From Rhodospirillaceae bacterium (GTDB lineage Bacteria; Pseudomonadota; Alphaproteobacteria; JABSOH01): a stretch of 17,306 nt of DNA. The stretch spans positions 1-17,306 of the forward strand of contig JAHDDM010000006.1 in NCBI GenBank assembly GCA_020629355.1, read 5' to 3'. Made by a program: the position numbers and the translations under genes. Every line of letters begins with the position of its first letter. Positions within the stretch are counted from its first letter, which is position 1. Shown here piece after piece: positions 1 through 7,699 of the stretch. The notes beneath the pieces were generated by a model. That model worked only from the letters and a program-made list of their open reading frames with translations. It was not told the origin of the DNA and ran no database searches.

Positions 1-1122
1 CGCATATTGAATTTTCATTATTTCTCCCATTGCTCCGATTGCGATTCCGCCAAGGCTCAACCCACCAAAAGATAACGTAGACCACCAGGTCAGAACTCTG
101 GCGCGATAAGTATCTTCGACGGTAATTTGGATGATGGTTTGCGTACCCACTCCAATCATGGTGATACTGAAGCCTATCAGAGCAAAAACTATCGTCATGG
201 CAGGCAAGCTGTCTATTAGAGCAATACTTGTCGCCACCAGCATCCCGCATACCATCATCGGTAATAGCAGTCTTTGCATCAAGTCAAAGGGCAGCTTGCC
301 ACTACTATGGACGATGCCAGAAACAAGTGCCCCAGTCCCTGCTGCTGCCGTTGCTATTGCTAAGCTTTCGCCACGACCATCAAAGACTTGACCAATAATG
401 GCAGGTTGAATTTCGATAATTCCGCGCATAAAGAAACTGTTTATGGTCACGATTCCAAGCGGATACAATAAGCGTTGATCACTAAGAGCAACCGCGAGTC
501 CCTCTTTTAGCCGAGCAAAAAAGCTTGTTTTATTTTGGTGTGTAATGTCTCGCGGTTGCAGAGTAATCGTTGCTAAGGTCAACAAAAGCGGGATGTACAG
601 CAAGGCTGAAATCAACAGGGTCACGCTGATGCCTAAAGTTGCGATACTCACCCCAGCAAGAGCAGGGCCAATAATGCGACAGGTATTGAACGCCACCGAG
701 TTCAACCCAACGGCACTTTTGATGTACTCTTTCGGAACCAGTAGGCTAATGAAAACAAGGCGAATGGGGTGATAGGCCGCGATAACCAAGCCCAATAGGG
801 TTGTTAAGCTCAAGACGGATACTAGACTATGACCGATATTAACTTCAATAAACCAGATGCTCAAACATAGGCTGGCGGTTACGCTAGTACAAATAAAGCA
901 GGCCAGTCGCATCGGCCAGTTTTCAGCATAAACGGCAATGAATGGCCCAAACAGACCAGCGGGGGCCCAAATTGCTAAAACCACAAGGCTCGTCCAAAAG
1001 GTGGATTCACTGAGCTGCCAAGCCATCCAGCCTAGAGCAAGGCGCAGCATCCACTGCCCCAACATCGAGGCGGAATTAGCGCAAAAATACAGTAAAAAAG
1101 GCCGCCAATGTAAAGCGTTCAT
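1..1122 (-). CDS. MFS transporter (DHA3/EntS-like), 3' end missing
   Basis: Translating the minus strand from the ATG at 1122 gives 374 codons with no stop before the window edge, so the C-terminus is missing. The protein begins MNALHWRPFLLYFCANSAS and is a series of about ten hydrophobic segments. A degenerate MFS motif A (GPFIAVYAENWPMRL) follows the second segment, where the loop between helices 2 and 3 should be. A polar linker near residues 193-215 (LQPRDITHQNKTSFFARLKEG) separates the two halves, as in MFS proteins. The overall pattern resembles the MFS_3 / enterobactin-exporter-like group of about 400 residues, so perhaps 30-40 residues are lost. GAGGT sits about 9 bases before the start. 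It is transcribed divergently from the glutamine-synthetase-like gene, with 124 bases between them, so a role in moving a related amine compound is possible but unproven. The substrate cannot be read from the sequence. Confidence 0.85.
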   Translation of the reverse strand, partial: MNALHWRPFLLYFCANSASMLGQWMLRLALGWMAWQLSESTFWTSLVVLAIWAPAGLFGPFIAVYAENWPMRLACFICTSVTASLCLSIWFIEVNIGHSLVSVLSLTTLLGLVIAAYHPIRLVFISLLVPKEYIKSAVGLNSVAFNTCRIIGPALAGVSIATLGISVTLLISALLYIPLLLTLATITLQPRDITHQNKTSFFARLKEGLAVALSDQRLLYPLGIVTINSFFMRGIIEIQPAIIGQVFDGRGESLAIATAAAGTGALVSGIVHSSGKLPFDLMQRLLLPMMVCGMLVATSIALIDSLPAMTIVFALIGFSITMIGVGTQTIIQITVEDTYRARVLTWWSTLSFGGLSLGGIAIGAMGEIMKIQYA

Positions 1123-1210
1123 CTTATTTTACCTCGAAAGTGTAAACTCTATCATAGTATTTTATTGTTTGTTCGGGGTTTATATTTCAAAATGTGATTG
1201 TTTTATGGGA

Positions 1211-1248
1211 ATGATACGAAGTTTAACTATTGCATAAGGAAGTATCAT
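1211..1248. repeat. 7-bp inverted repeat reaching the ligase start codon
   Basis: ATGATAC at 1211-1217 and its exact complement GTATCAT at 1242-1248 are separated by 24 bases. The right arm includes the first two bases of the start codon at 1247 and lies next to the AAGGAAG ribosome-binding sequence at 1237-1243. It could be a protein-binding dyad or a weak mRNA hairpin masking the start, but seven base pairs with a long loop may be chance. Confidence 0.25.
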
Positions 1249-2608
1249 GTCAAAAGCACTTGATTTCAAGGGGCTTGAGAGTCTGGTCGAAGCCAGAGAA
1301 ATAGACACGGTTCTGGTCTGTTTTGTCGATATGCAAGGGCGACTGATAGGCAAGCGTTTTCATGCCCGGCATTTTCTGCACAGCGCATGGAAAGAAACCC
1401 ATTGCTGTAATCATCTTTTGGCGACGGACTTGGAAACTTCGATATTGGAAGGCTATGCTTCGACTTCGTGGCAAAGCGGTTATGGTGATTATACCATGAA
1501 GCCAGACCTTGCGACTTTACGGCGTGTGCCTTGGCTTGAAGGTACAGCAATGGTGCTGTGTGATGTTCTGGATCACCATGGGCACGAGGAGGTCACAATC
1601 TCGCCTCGTGCGATTCTGAAACGGCAGGTGGCGCGGCTGGCAGAGTTGGGCTTTGATGCGATGATGGCGACGGAATTGGAATTCTTTCTGTTTAAGGAAA
1701 GCTTTGAGGATATAGACAGGTCTGGCTTTCGAGAGATAACCCCAATCAGTAGCTATAACGAGGACAGTCATATCTTTCAGACCACAAAAGAAGAGCACAT
1801 CATGCGCCCGATCCGTAATCATCTTTGGAATGCGGGGATTCCAGTCGAGAGCACCAAGGGCGAGGCAGAGACGGGACAGGAAGAGTTGAATATTCGCTAT
1901 GCTTTGGCAATGGATACGGCGGATTTTCATACTTTTGCCAAACATGCCGTTAAGGAAATCGCTTGGCAGCAGGGTCATGGGGTGACGTTTCTTGCCAAGT
2001 GGCATCAAGGTAAAGTTGGCTCATCCAGTCATGTCCATCAATCCTTATGGCAGAAGGGCAAGAATATATTTTTCGATTCTACAGACAGCTTAGGCATGTC
2101 TGAATTGATGAAATCCTATATGGCAGGATTGCTGCATTATGCCGCAGATTACACCTATTTTATGGCACCCTATATCAATAGCTATAAGCGCTTTTCCAAA
2201 GGCACTTTTGCCCCCACGCGCATCATCTGGTCTGTGGACAATCGCACGGCTGGTTTTCGACTTTGTGGTGCGGGAACAAAAACCGTGCGGGTGGAATGCC
2301 GTATTCCTGGTTCGGACATGAATCCTTATCTGGCCATGGCGGCCATGCTGGCGGCGGGGATTGCTGGAATAGAGGCAAAGCTTCAGCTGCCACCTCCTAC
2401 GGTAGGTGATGCCTATCAAGGTGATACGGGCATGATACCGAATAGTTTGGCAGCGGCACGTGATGCTTTGCGGGATTCTTCCTTCCTCAGAGCCGCCATG
2501 GGTGATGAGGTGGTTGATCATTATACTCGCGCCGCCGAGGTCGAGATAGAAGCCTTTGACGCGGTGGTGACCGATTGGGAAATTGCGCGGGGCTTTGAGC
2601 GGGCATAG
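1247..2608 (+). CDS. Glutamine-synthetase-family gamma-glutamyl-amine ligase
   Basis: A 453-residue glutamine synthetase fold protein. Members join glutamate to ammonia or an amine using ATP. Visible motifs in order: the metal-binding ELE at 143-145, GEAETGQEELN at 205-215 with the next metal glutamates, SSSHVHQSL at 259-267 with the metal histidine region, NSYKRF at 311-316, NRTAGFR at 332-338 (ATP and substrate arginines), and VECRIPGSDMNPYLA from 349 with the final catalytic acid/arginine region. The length fits gamma-glutamylamine ligases such as PuuA and IpuC and the many GS-like paralogues. I see no adenylylation-loop tyrosine motif of the NLYDLP type, which argues against the housekeeping GlnA. 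AAGGAAG lies a few bases upstream of the ATG. The alcohol dehydrogenase gene follows 26 bases later on the same strand, so the substrate may be an amine or amino alcohol whose gamma-glutamyl form is then oxidised. The substrate is inferred from context only. Confidence 0.85.
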   Translation: MSKALDFKGLESLVEAREIDTVLVCFVDMQGRLIGKRFHARHFLHSAWKETHCCNHLLATDLETSILEGYASTSWQSGYGDYTMKPDLATLRRVPWLEGTAMVLCDVLDHHGHEEVTISPRAILKRQVARLAELGFDAMMATELEFFLFKESFEDIDRSGFREITPISSYNEDSHIFQTTKEEHIMRPIRNHLWNAGIPVESTKGEAETGQEELNIRYALAMDTADFHTFAKHAVKEIAWQQGHGVTFLAKWHQGKVGSSSHVHQSLWQKGKNIFFDSTDSLGMSELMKSYMAGLLHYAADYTYFMAPYINSYKRFSKGTFAPTRIIWSVDNRTAGFRLCGAGTKTVRVECRIPGSDMNPYLAMAAMLAAGIAGIEAKLQLPPPTVGDAYQGDTGMIPNSLAAARDALRDSSFLRAAMGDEVVDHYTRAAEVEIEAFDAVVTDWEIARGFERA

Positions 2609-2634
2609 AAAACGACTTTAAGGGAGATAATGCA

Positions 2635-3780
2635 ATGAATCTTACGGGAAACTGGTCCTATCCAACAAACATCAAATTCGGCGCTGGGCGGATTAAAGAA
2701 CTGCCAGAAGCGTGCGCTCAGGCGGGAATCAAACGCCCTTTGTTGGTGACGGATAAAGGCTTGGCCGAATTGCCGATCACACAGAGGGCACTGGATATTC
2801 TGGACAGTGCAGGATTAGGCCGTGACCTCTTTGCAGAGGTTGACCCGAATCCGTCTGAACTGAATCTTGCGGCGGGGTGTGCGGTCTATAGGGCTGGCGG
2901 CTATGATGGAGTGATTGCTTTTGGTGGCGGTTCAGGGCTGGATTTGGGTAAGATGATTGCTTTTATGTCGGTGCAAACCCGTCCTGTTTGGGATTTCGAG
3001 GACATTGGTGACTGGTGGCAACGCGCTGATCAAGCGGGTATTGCACCGATTGTTGCCGTACCCACCACGGCGGGAACAGGTTCAGAAGTTGGGCGCGCGA
3101 GCGTGATCACCAATTCAGTAAGCCACGAAAAAAAGATTATTTTTCATCCCAAAGTGCTGCCGAGCGTGGTTATCTGTGACCCTGAATTGACGGCGGGGAT
3201 GCCGCAATTCATCACTGCTGGTACGGGGCTTGATGCGTTTGCCCATTGTGTCGAGGCTTTTAGCGCGCCGTATTATCACCCGATGAGCCAAGGGATTGCG
3301 ATTGAGGGCATGAAGCTTGTGATAGAGTATTTGCCGCGTGCCTATGCTGAGGGCAATGACCTAGAAGCACGTGCGCAGATGATGTCGGCGGCCTTGATGG
3401 GGGCAACGGCCTTCCAAAAGGGTTTAGGCGCAATTCATGCTTTGAGCCACCCGATAGGTGCGATGTTTCACACTCATCATGGCACGACGAATGCTGTCTG
3501 TATGCCTGCTGTTCTTGAGTTCAACGCGCCTGCAATTCGCAAGCGTTTTGATCAGGTAACGGGCTATCTTGGGATTAAGGGCGGCTTTGATGGGTTCTGT
3601 GACTTTGTTCAGGAATTTAATGATGGTTTTGCAATTCCACGCCAGCTTTCCAGCCTAGGAGTTTCGGTTGATCCGTTGGATCAGCTGGTGGCAAATGCCC
3701 TGAGCGACCCTTCCTGTGGCGGCAATCCCATCACGTTGAACACTGAAAATCTACGAGAGCTGTTTTTGCAAGTCATTTGA
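2635..3780 (+). CDS. Iron-containing (group III) alcohol dehydrogenase
   Basis: A 381-residue protein of the Fe-ADH family, the usual length for NAD(P)-dependent FucO/DhaT-like alcohol dehydrogenases. It starts with the family's opening (WSYPTNIKFGAGRIKELPE). The nucleotide-binding GGGSGLDLGK is at 97-106 and PTTAGTGSEV at 143-152. The four expected metal ligands are present: Asp200 and His204 in GLDAFAHCVEA, His268 in GAIHALSHP, and His282 in THHGTTNAV. GGGAG precedes the ATG, and the gene follows the GS-like ligase closely, so the two are probably one transcript. A reasonable inference is oxidation of a gamma-glutamyl alcohol or another short alcohol released in amine breakdown; a stand-alone alcohol dehydrogenase role cannot be excluded. 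The stop lies six bases from the convergent lactonase gene, with no obvious terminator between them. Confidence 0.9.
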   Translation: MNLTGNWSYPTNIKFGAGRIKELPEACAQAGIKRPLLVTDKGLAELPITQRALDILDSAGLGRDLFAEVDPNPSELNLAAGCAVYRAGGYDGVIAFGGGSGLDLGKMIAFMSVQTRPVWDFEDIGDWWQRADQAGIAPIVAVPTTAGTGSEVGRASVITNSVSHEKKIIFHPKVLPSVVICDPELTAGMPQFITAGTGLDAFAHCVEAFSAPYYHPMSQGIAIEGMKLVIEYLPRAYAEGNDLEARAQMMSAALMGATAFQKGLGAIHALSHPIGAMFHTHHGTTNAVCMPAVLEFNAPAIRKRFDQVTGYLGIKGGFDGFCDFVQEFNDGFAIPRQLSSLGVSVDPLDQLVANALSDPSCGGNPITLNTENLRELFLQVI

Positions 3781-3786
3781 TTGATT

Positions 3787-4638
3787 CTATACAAAAATTT
3801 GATGTTCTTGTTGACCTGATATATCAGTGTCCGTGTAATAGGTTTGTCCATCAATATCGCTTTCTTTATCAAGACCCGCTGAGGTCATAAAGAGCCTTTT
3901 GCAGTCAACGCCGCCGAATGCGGGGCAGGTGACCTGATCCACAGGATAAAATATTTCTCTGTCCAGTGTACCTGTAGGGCTGTAGCGTCTTACCGCAGAT
4001 GCGCCCCATTGCGCATTCCATAAATAGCCTTCGGAATCGACAACCGCACCATCAGGATTCAAATTCTGTTGGGTTAAGTCGACAAAAACTTCACGCGGGT
4101 AATGAGAATCTGGCCAGCCGTCTTCCATGCGTAATTTTTGCTTCCAGATAATCTGTTTTGGCGTGTCCGCAAAGTAGACGTAATCGCGATTCGGAGAAAA
4201 ACAAAGGGCATTTGCAATAGTGATTTTAGGTAGGCATTGGCGTATTTCGCCTTTGTAGTAGCGGTAAATCGCGCCAGCTTCAAATTCGGCATTTATCCCC
4301 ATGGTGCCAATCCAAAACCCGCCCCACGGATCAGCGCGTCCATCATTGGAACGTGTGATGGGATTATCAGACTCAAGTTCTGCCAGTGGTGTTTGTGCTT
4401 CGGTGGTGAGGTTTAAGGTAAAGAGAGACTTGCTTGAGGCAATCAAAAGTCGATCCTCATCAATCCAGCCCGCCGCCGAGACATAATCGGGAAAGTGCCA
4501 TGTTTGGACCCCAGCATCCGTTTTTGTCAAAAGCATTTTATTCAGAATATCAAACCAGAACAGTTGCTGGCGTTTAGGATGCCAGAGCGGCCCTTCGCCT
4601 AAAGTGCATGGGGTTGTATCAAAAATATGTGTTTTCAT
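3787..4638 (-). CDS. SMP-30/gluconolactonase-family sugar lactonase
   Basis: A 283-residue six-bladed beta-propeller of the SMP-30/LRE family, a cytoplasmic metal-dependent hydrolase that opens aldonolactones to aldonates. The divalent-metal ligands expected from the family are visible: Glu15 in LGEGPLWHP, Asn143 in TIANALCFSP and Asp196 in LNPDGAVVD. The substrate-pocket pair Asn98-Asp99 in RSNDGRADPWGGFW is also present. It is the last gene of the sugar operon. Its ATG overlaps the stop of the DHDPS-family gene in an ATGA arrangement, with GGGA about nine bases ahead, which suggests translational coupling. In context it performs step two of a non-phosphorylative aldose pathway, after the SDR dehydrogenase. 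The exact sugar lactone (arabinono-, galactono- or fucono-lactone) is not decided by sequence. Tryptophan and tyrosine are frequent, as expected for propeller blades. Confidence 0.9.
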   Translation of the reverse strand: MKTHIFDTTPCTLGEGPLWHPKRQQLFWFDILNKMLLTKTDAGVQTWHFPDYVSAAGWIDEDRLLIASSKSLFTLNLTTEAQTPLAELESDNPITRSNDGRADPWGGFWIGTMGINAEFEAGAIYRYYKGEIRQCLPKITIANALCFSPNRDYVYFADTPKQIIWKQKLRMEDGWPDSHYPREVFVDLTQQNLNPDGAVVDSEGYLWNAQWGASAVRRYSPTGTLDREIFYPVDQVTCPAFGGVDCKRLFMTSAGLDKESDIDGQTYYTDTDISGQQEHQIFV

Positions 4639-5537
4639 GCTTTTGTCCCAAACTGACCTAATCTTTCAGCCCAGTACTGGCTGAGTTCTAGCCCAAAAGC
4701 TGTTGGTGTCATTGCGGGTGCGCGGTCATGGATAGCAATTCCCGCGCGTAAGCCAAAGACACGTTTTCCATAGCAAATCAGATGCTCGATGGACTGCATC
4801 ATAAAGACCATGGCGGGCAGGGCTTGGCTATACAAGGATTCCGCTGCTTCGGTTTCGCCCCGTTGCCAGTGATCATAGATTCTTTTGCTGAAATCAATAA
4901 TATCTGGCGCAAGAACAAAGCCATCTGCACCCGCACGCAGACAGTCGGTCATTTCCAGACCGCCGCGCCCATTCAGTATGGTCATTGTATTCTGTGTGCT
5001 ATCGCTAAGACTGGCTAAAGCGACTGCTGAAATTTCTGCCTTGATCAAGGAAAAACGCGGGTTGGCCTGCTGTAAGCGGTTGATGTCTTCCAGTGTTAAG
5101 GAGCGTCCTAGATATTGCGGGGCATTTTGAATGGCAAAAGGTGCATCAAAGCCACGCGCAACAGCACTAAAGAAGTCCAGATAGACCGCGCCAGAATAGT
5201 TGCCCACAGTTGGGGGCTGCAAAATTAGCCAATCCGCACCATGATCAAGTGCACATTGCGCCAAGTCGCGCTGAACTGCCACACTATTGCCAGAGATTGT
5301 GACAGAAAAAGGTAGTGTACCTGCTAAGTCTTCTGCAAGCCAAGCAATACAGTTGCGTTGTTCTTCGGGGTTGAGTTTTTGAACTTCGGTTGCAAGTCCT
5401 AAGACTGTACAGCCGTCCACACCCTCATCCAGCATCAGTTGTGCTTGCGCGCGCATGGCTTCACGGTCAAGTTTCCCCTGTGTATCAAACAGGGCATATA
5501 ATACTGCATGGATACCAGTGTATGTTCTCATTACCAT
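4635..5537 (-). CDS. DHDPS/N-acetylneuraminate-lyase-family enzyme of 2-keto-3-deoxy sugar acids
   Basis: A 300-residue class I aldolase-fold protein of the DHDPS/NAL family. The Schiff-base lysine is Lys166 in SLIKAE, and the pyruvate-carboxylate loop region is GLATE at 47-51, where DHDPS has GTTGE. The motif that is YNxP in DapA reads IQNAP here (136-140), so the usual catalytic tyrosine is a glutamine. This argues against lysine biosynthesis and for a sugar-acid enzyme, either a 2-keto-3-deoxy-aldonate dehydratase (as in the arabinose pathway) or a non-phosphorylative aldolase. It sits between the dehydratase and lactonase genes. The start is ambiguous: the ATG at 5537 overlaps the preceding stop by seven bases, while a second ATG at 5531 forms a TAATG overlap with better spacing from GCGGA. 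The choice changes only two residues. Confidence 0.85.
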   Translation of the reverse strand: MVMRTYTGIHAVLYALFDTQGKLDREAMRAQAQLMLDEGVDGCTVLGLATEVQKLNPEEQRNCIAWLAEDLAGTLPFSVTISGNSVAVQRDLAQCALDHGADWLILQPPTVGNYSGAVYLDFFSAVARGFDAPFAIQNAPQYLGRSLTLEDINRLQQANPRFSLIKAEISAVALASLSDSTQNTMTILNGRGGLEMTDCLRAGADGFVLAPDIIDFSKRIYDHWQRGETEAAESLYSQALPAMVFMMQSIEHLICYGKRVFGLRAGIAIHDRAPAMTPTAFGLELSQYWAERLGQFGTKA

Positions 5538-6679
5538 TCCGCAATTGAGCCGTCCTCATGCCGCCAAACAGGCGCGCGCCATTGATGGCCTATTTTTGCC
5601 TGTTCTATCACAAACTCTTCGTTTACCGTAATCCCAAGCCCTGGCTGGTCAGGAATCGTCAGAAACCCATCCTGAATTTCGAAGCGTGAATCTTGCATAA
5701 GATAATCGTTCAAGTCGCCCTTTTGATTGTAATGAATCCCAAGGCTTTGTTCTTGAATGACGGCATTATAGCATATTGCATCGACCTGTAGGCAAGCTGC
5801 CAGCGCAATAGGCCCAAGAGGGCAATGCGGGGCAAATGCAACATCGTAGGCTTCTGCCCAATGACCAATGCGCACCATTTCAGAGATGCCACCTGCATGA
5901 GCAGTATCCGGATTGATGATACTTGCAGCGCGTTGTTCAAATATCGGCTTAAAGTCATAGCGGCTATACAGACGTTCGCCAATAGCAAGCGGGATGGATG
6001 TTGATCTGGCTAAGTCTGCAAGAGTCTCAACATGTTGCGAGGCCACGGCATCTTCGACAAACATCGGGCGGATAAATTCTAATTCGTGTAGCAGGGTCTT
6101 TGCCATGGGGGCGTGAACGCGGCCATGAAAATCTAGTGCCAAGTCTAAATCTGCACCCACCGCATCACGAAGTTCAGAGACCCTTTTGATGATTGCATCG
6201 ACTTTTTTATAGCTGTCGATGAATTGTAACTCGCTGCAAACATTGAACTTTGTCGCGTTGAAGCCGCGCGCCTTTAAGGCCAATGCTCCTTCGATGAGAT
6301 TGCCAGGCCGATCCCCGCCAATCCAGCAATAGCTGCGAATTTTATTGCGCACTGGTCCACCTAAAAGCGCGTAAATCGGCACATCGAAGGCTTTGCCCTT
6401 AATATCCCACAGAGCCATATCAATGCCAGAAATTGCGCTCATCAAAATAGGCCCGCCACGATAGCAGCCATTACGATAAATTTTCTGCCAAATATCCTCG
6501 ATACAAGACGGATCAGAACCGATTAAAAAGTCTTCAAGTTCCGCGATTTTTGCCGCCATTGTTGCGCCGTGGCCTTCCAGCACGGCCTCGCCCCAACCAG
6601 AGATACCTGCATCGGTTTCAATTTTCAGGAACAGCCACCGTGGTGGCACAAGATAGGTTTTGAGGGCAGTGATTTTCAT
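5531..6679 (-). CDS. dgoD: D-galactonate dehydratase-type enolase-superfamily enzyme
   Basis: A 382-residue enolase-superfamily (mandelate racemase subgroup) protein with the same length and landmark positions as E. coli DgoD. The Mg ligands are Asp183, Glu209 and Glu235, and the catalytic histidines are His185 (LDFHGR) and His285 (APHCPLGP). Other family blocks include RGGPILMSAISGID, LWDIKGKA, GERLYSR, QEQSLGIHYN and the terminal WRHEDGSIAEW. The reaction would be removal of water from an aldonate such as D-galactonate to give 2-keto-3-deoxy-D-galactonate in the cytoplasm. One difference is Asp210 in VEDAV, where DgoD has a second Glu followed by Pro; this is outside the listed ligands but near the pocket. 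Its ATG overlaps the permease stop (ATGA), so it is translated with the transporter. Specificity for a stereochemically related acid such as D-fuconate or L-arabinonate is possible. Confidence 0.93.
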   Translation of the reverse strand: MKITALKTYLVPPRWLFLKIETDAGISGWGEAVLEGHGATMAAKIAELEDFLIGSDPSCIEDIWQKIYRNGCYRGGPILMSAISGIDMALWDIKGKAFDVPIYALLGGPVRNKIRSYCWIGGDRPGNLIEGALALKARGFNATKFNVCSELQFIDSYKKVDAIIKRVSELRDAVGADLDLALDFHGRVHAPMAKTLLHELEFIRPMFVEDAVASQHVETLADLARSTSIPLAIGERLYSRYDFKPIFEQRAASIINPDTAHAGGISEMVRIGHWAEAYDVAFAPHCPLGPIALAACLQVDAICYNAVIQEQSLGIHYNQKGDLNDYLMQDSRFEIQDGFLTIPDQPGLGITVNEEFVIEQAKIGHQWRAPVWRHEDGSIAEW

Positions 6680-7674
6680 TGTGACTCAGCCAATTTTGCT
6701 TGTTTTTTCTCGTCTCTGGCCAGTCGCCACTGTCCGATTGCAACCGCCAGTACCAAAAGCAGCCCTTTGGCAACCAGTTGGTAGAAGGTCGCTATGCCTA
6801 ACAGGTTCATCCCATTCGATAAAGTCGCTAAAAGAAGAACCGCCAATAACGTACCCATCACTGTACCCTTGCCCCCTGCCAGCAAAGCACCACCAAGAAA
6901 GACCGCCGTAATCGCTTCCAGCTCCAAGCCTTGCGTACCAGATGCTGGCTGTCCAGAGCTTGTTCGCGCGGTGACAATCACCCCTGCAAGGCCAGAAAGT
7001 GCGCCAGAGATTGCATAGATATAGAAGCGCATTTTGGTGAGGTTGATCCCTGCCAAACGTGCCGCCACAGGATTGCCGCCCATGGAATAAATCGCGCGTC
7101 CAAAGACGGTTGAGGTCATCACGAAATGCGCGATAACAGCAACCGCAACCAGGATAAGGAAGGCAACAGGGATACCAGGAAAGCCTTCAAATTGGAAAAT
7201 TCGGCCTGAGCCGAGAAAACCCAAATTCGGGTCTAAAACCCCCACAGGCCGCCCCCCTGGTGCGATTAAAAACGCGATACCCCGAAACGCTGAGAACGTT
7301 GCAAGGGTAGCCACCACCGGATTGACGCGCAAATAGCTGATGATCACGGAATTGATCAATCCGAAAAGCGCACCAAAGCCAATGCCGACTATGACTCCGC
7401 CAAAAACAGTGCCGTAATTGGTCACAATTAAAGCACACGCCACGGATGCACAGCCTGCAATGGAGCCTACGGAAATATCCAGCCCTGCTGAAACAATGAC
7501 CATGGTCATGCCCACAGCAATCAGGCCAACTACTGCCATATTTTGCCCGATATTCAGGATATTCCGCGCAGAAAAGAAAAACTCTGTCTGTGTTGCAATA
7601 AGACCCACCATGATGATGAGCGCAATGATCAAGGACAGGTTTTCAGTGCCGACATAATTGATAAAGCGTTTCAT
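6676..7674 (-). CDS. ABC sugar transporter permease (RbsC/AraH type)
   Basis: A membrane protein of the BPD_transp_2 family that forms the inner-membrane channel of a CUT2 monosaccharide importer. From the chosen ATG at 7674 it has 332 residues, the normal length, starting MKRFINYVGTENLSL. It is nearly all hydrophobic helices and carries the usual family blocks VGMTMVIVSAGLDISVGS, NPVVATLATFSAFRGIAFL and the cytoplasmic coupling segment GRAIYSMGGNPVAARLAGI. The 7674 start is preferred because GGGAG lies about eight bases ahead, and because a longer frame reaching 7716 would add polar residues with no family match and overlap the ATPase gene. The gap to the ATPase stop is then 25 bases. Its own stop overlaps the dgoD start by four bases. 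A dimer of this protein with the ATPase is expected. Confidence 0.92.
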   Translation of the reverse strand: MKRFINYVGTENLSLIIALIIMVGLIATQTEFFFSARNILNIGQNMAVVGLIAVGMTMVIVSAGLDISVGSIAGCASVACALIVTNYGTVFGGVIVGIGFGALFGLINSVIISYLRVNPVVATLATFSAFRGIAFLIAPGGRPVGVLDPNLGFLGSGRIFQFEGFPGIPVAFLILVAVAVIAHFVMTSTVFGRAIYSMGGNPVAARLAGINLTKMRFYIYAISGALSGLAGVIVTARTSSGQPASGTQGLELEAITAVFLGGALLAGGKGTVMGTLLAVLLLATLSNGMNLLGIATFYQLVAKGLLLVLAVAIGQWRLARDEKKQAKLAESQ

Positions 7675-7699
7675 TCGTATTCTCCCACCATCAGAGCCA

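Noticed and set aside
131..1237. Several plus-strand open frames of 75-99 codons
   Set aside because: They lie antisense to or at the edge of the minus-strand MFS gene, which has continuous membrane-protein coding; their products are low-complexity and match no family I know.
1517..2008. A 163-codon minus-strand frame inside the ligase gene
   Set aside because: It is antisense to a gene with all glutamine-synthetase motifs; no recognisable domain and no ribosome-binding site.
2090..2521. A 143-codon minus-strand frame inside the ligase gene
   Set aside because: Shadow of the coding frame; rich in Arg and His, as expected for an antisense reading, and without family features.
3816..3827. Perfect 12-bp palindrome CTGATATATCAG
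   Set aside because: It is inside the lactonase coding region near its 3' end and AT-rich; it does not match the GntR operator, and no promoter is nearby.
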